Source: PFL35 sp041550515 (GTDB lineage: Archaea; Thermoplasmatota; E2; DHVEG-1). Taken from it: a DNA stretch of 13,589 nt. The notes beneath the pieces were generated by a model that was given only the letters and a program-made list of their open reading frames with translations, was not told where the DNA came from and did not search any database. How positions within the stretch are numbered: position 1 is the stretch's first letter; each line of letters begins with the position of its first letter. The stretch covers positions 1 to 13,589 of the forward strand of contig JBFEOQ010000043.1 in the NCBI GenBank assembly GCA_041550515.1, written 5' to 3'. Shown one piece after another: positions 13,567 to 13,589 of the stretch. The translations under genes were made by a program, and so were the position numbers.

Positions 13567-13589
13567 ATATTCTATTGTTATTTATTTTA
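13567..13589 (+). terminator. T-rich tail after Hsp20
   Basis: The bases after the stop are T-rich (ending TTATTTATTTTA) without a hairpin, as in archaeal T-run terminators. The window ends here, so it is only a weak call. Confidence 0.25.

Overview
The window is very AT-rich DNA, most likely from an uncultured archaeon, plausibly of the Thermoplasmata; that rank is my inference and not proven. The signs are an AK6/Fap7-type nucleoside monophosphate kinase, an HflX of archaeal form, archaeal-type TATA boxes about 26-29 bases upstream of start codons (short-leader or leaderless transcripts), and GAGG-type ribosome sites on internal operon genes.

Left half (1 to about 7,620, minus strand): the start of a signal-peptide gene cut by the window edge; a secreted right-handed beta-helix protein; HflX GTPase; a 43-residue membrane protein that is easy to miss; a probable operon of glyA (serine hydroxymethyltransferase), AK6-like kinase and CDP-alcohol phosphatidyltransferase; an M24 Xaa-Pro-type peptidase; a winged-helix regulator; and dCMP deaminase. 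These look like ordinary housekeeping genes.

Right half (about 7,620 to the end) looks more like accessory DNA. A broken short gene (7724-7875) is followed by a BlaI-type repressor and a BlaR1/M56-like membrane metallopeptidase on the minus strand. A 412-base control region separates them from a plus-strand operon: an FtsX/MacB-type permease with a Cys-x-x-Cys in its external domain, its ATPase, and a membrane-anchored DUF2318 protein with cysteine pairs. Five copies of the inverted repeat TTTACA-N5-TGTAAA lie in the control region. They sit on the repressor's own promoter, on the transporter promoter, and on a third promoter that has no gene behind it. The last two promoters share an exact 30-bp repeat and the same 43-bp operator spacing. 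I read this as a self-contained, protease-controlled repressor switch for a probable metal or redox transporter, and it is the most interesting part of the window.

The window ends with a decayed DsrE-family gene (two frameshifts, two in-frame stops), a hemerythrin-like protein fused to a zinc ribbon, and an Hsp20 small heat-shock protein whose promoter carries an inverted repeat. No tRNA, rRNA, CRISPR array or insertion sequence was recognised.
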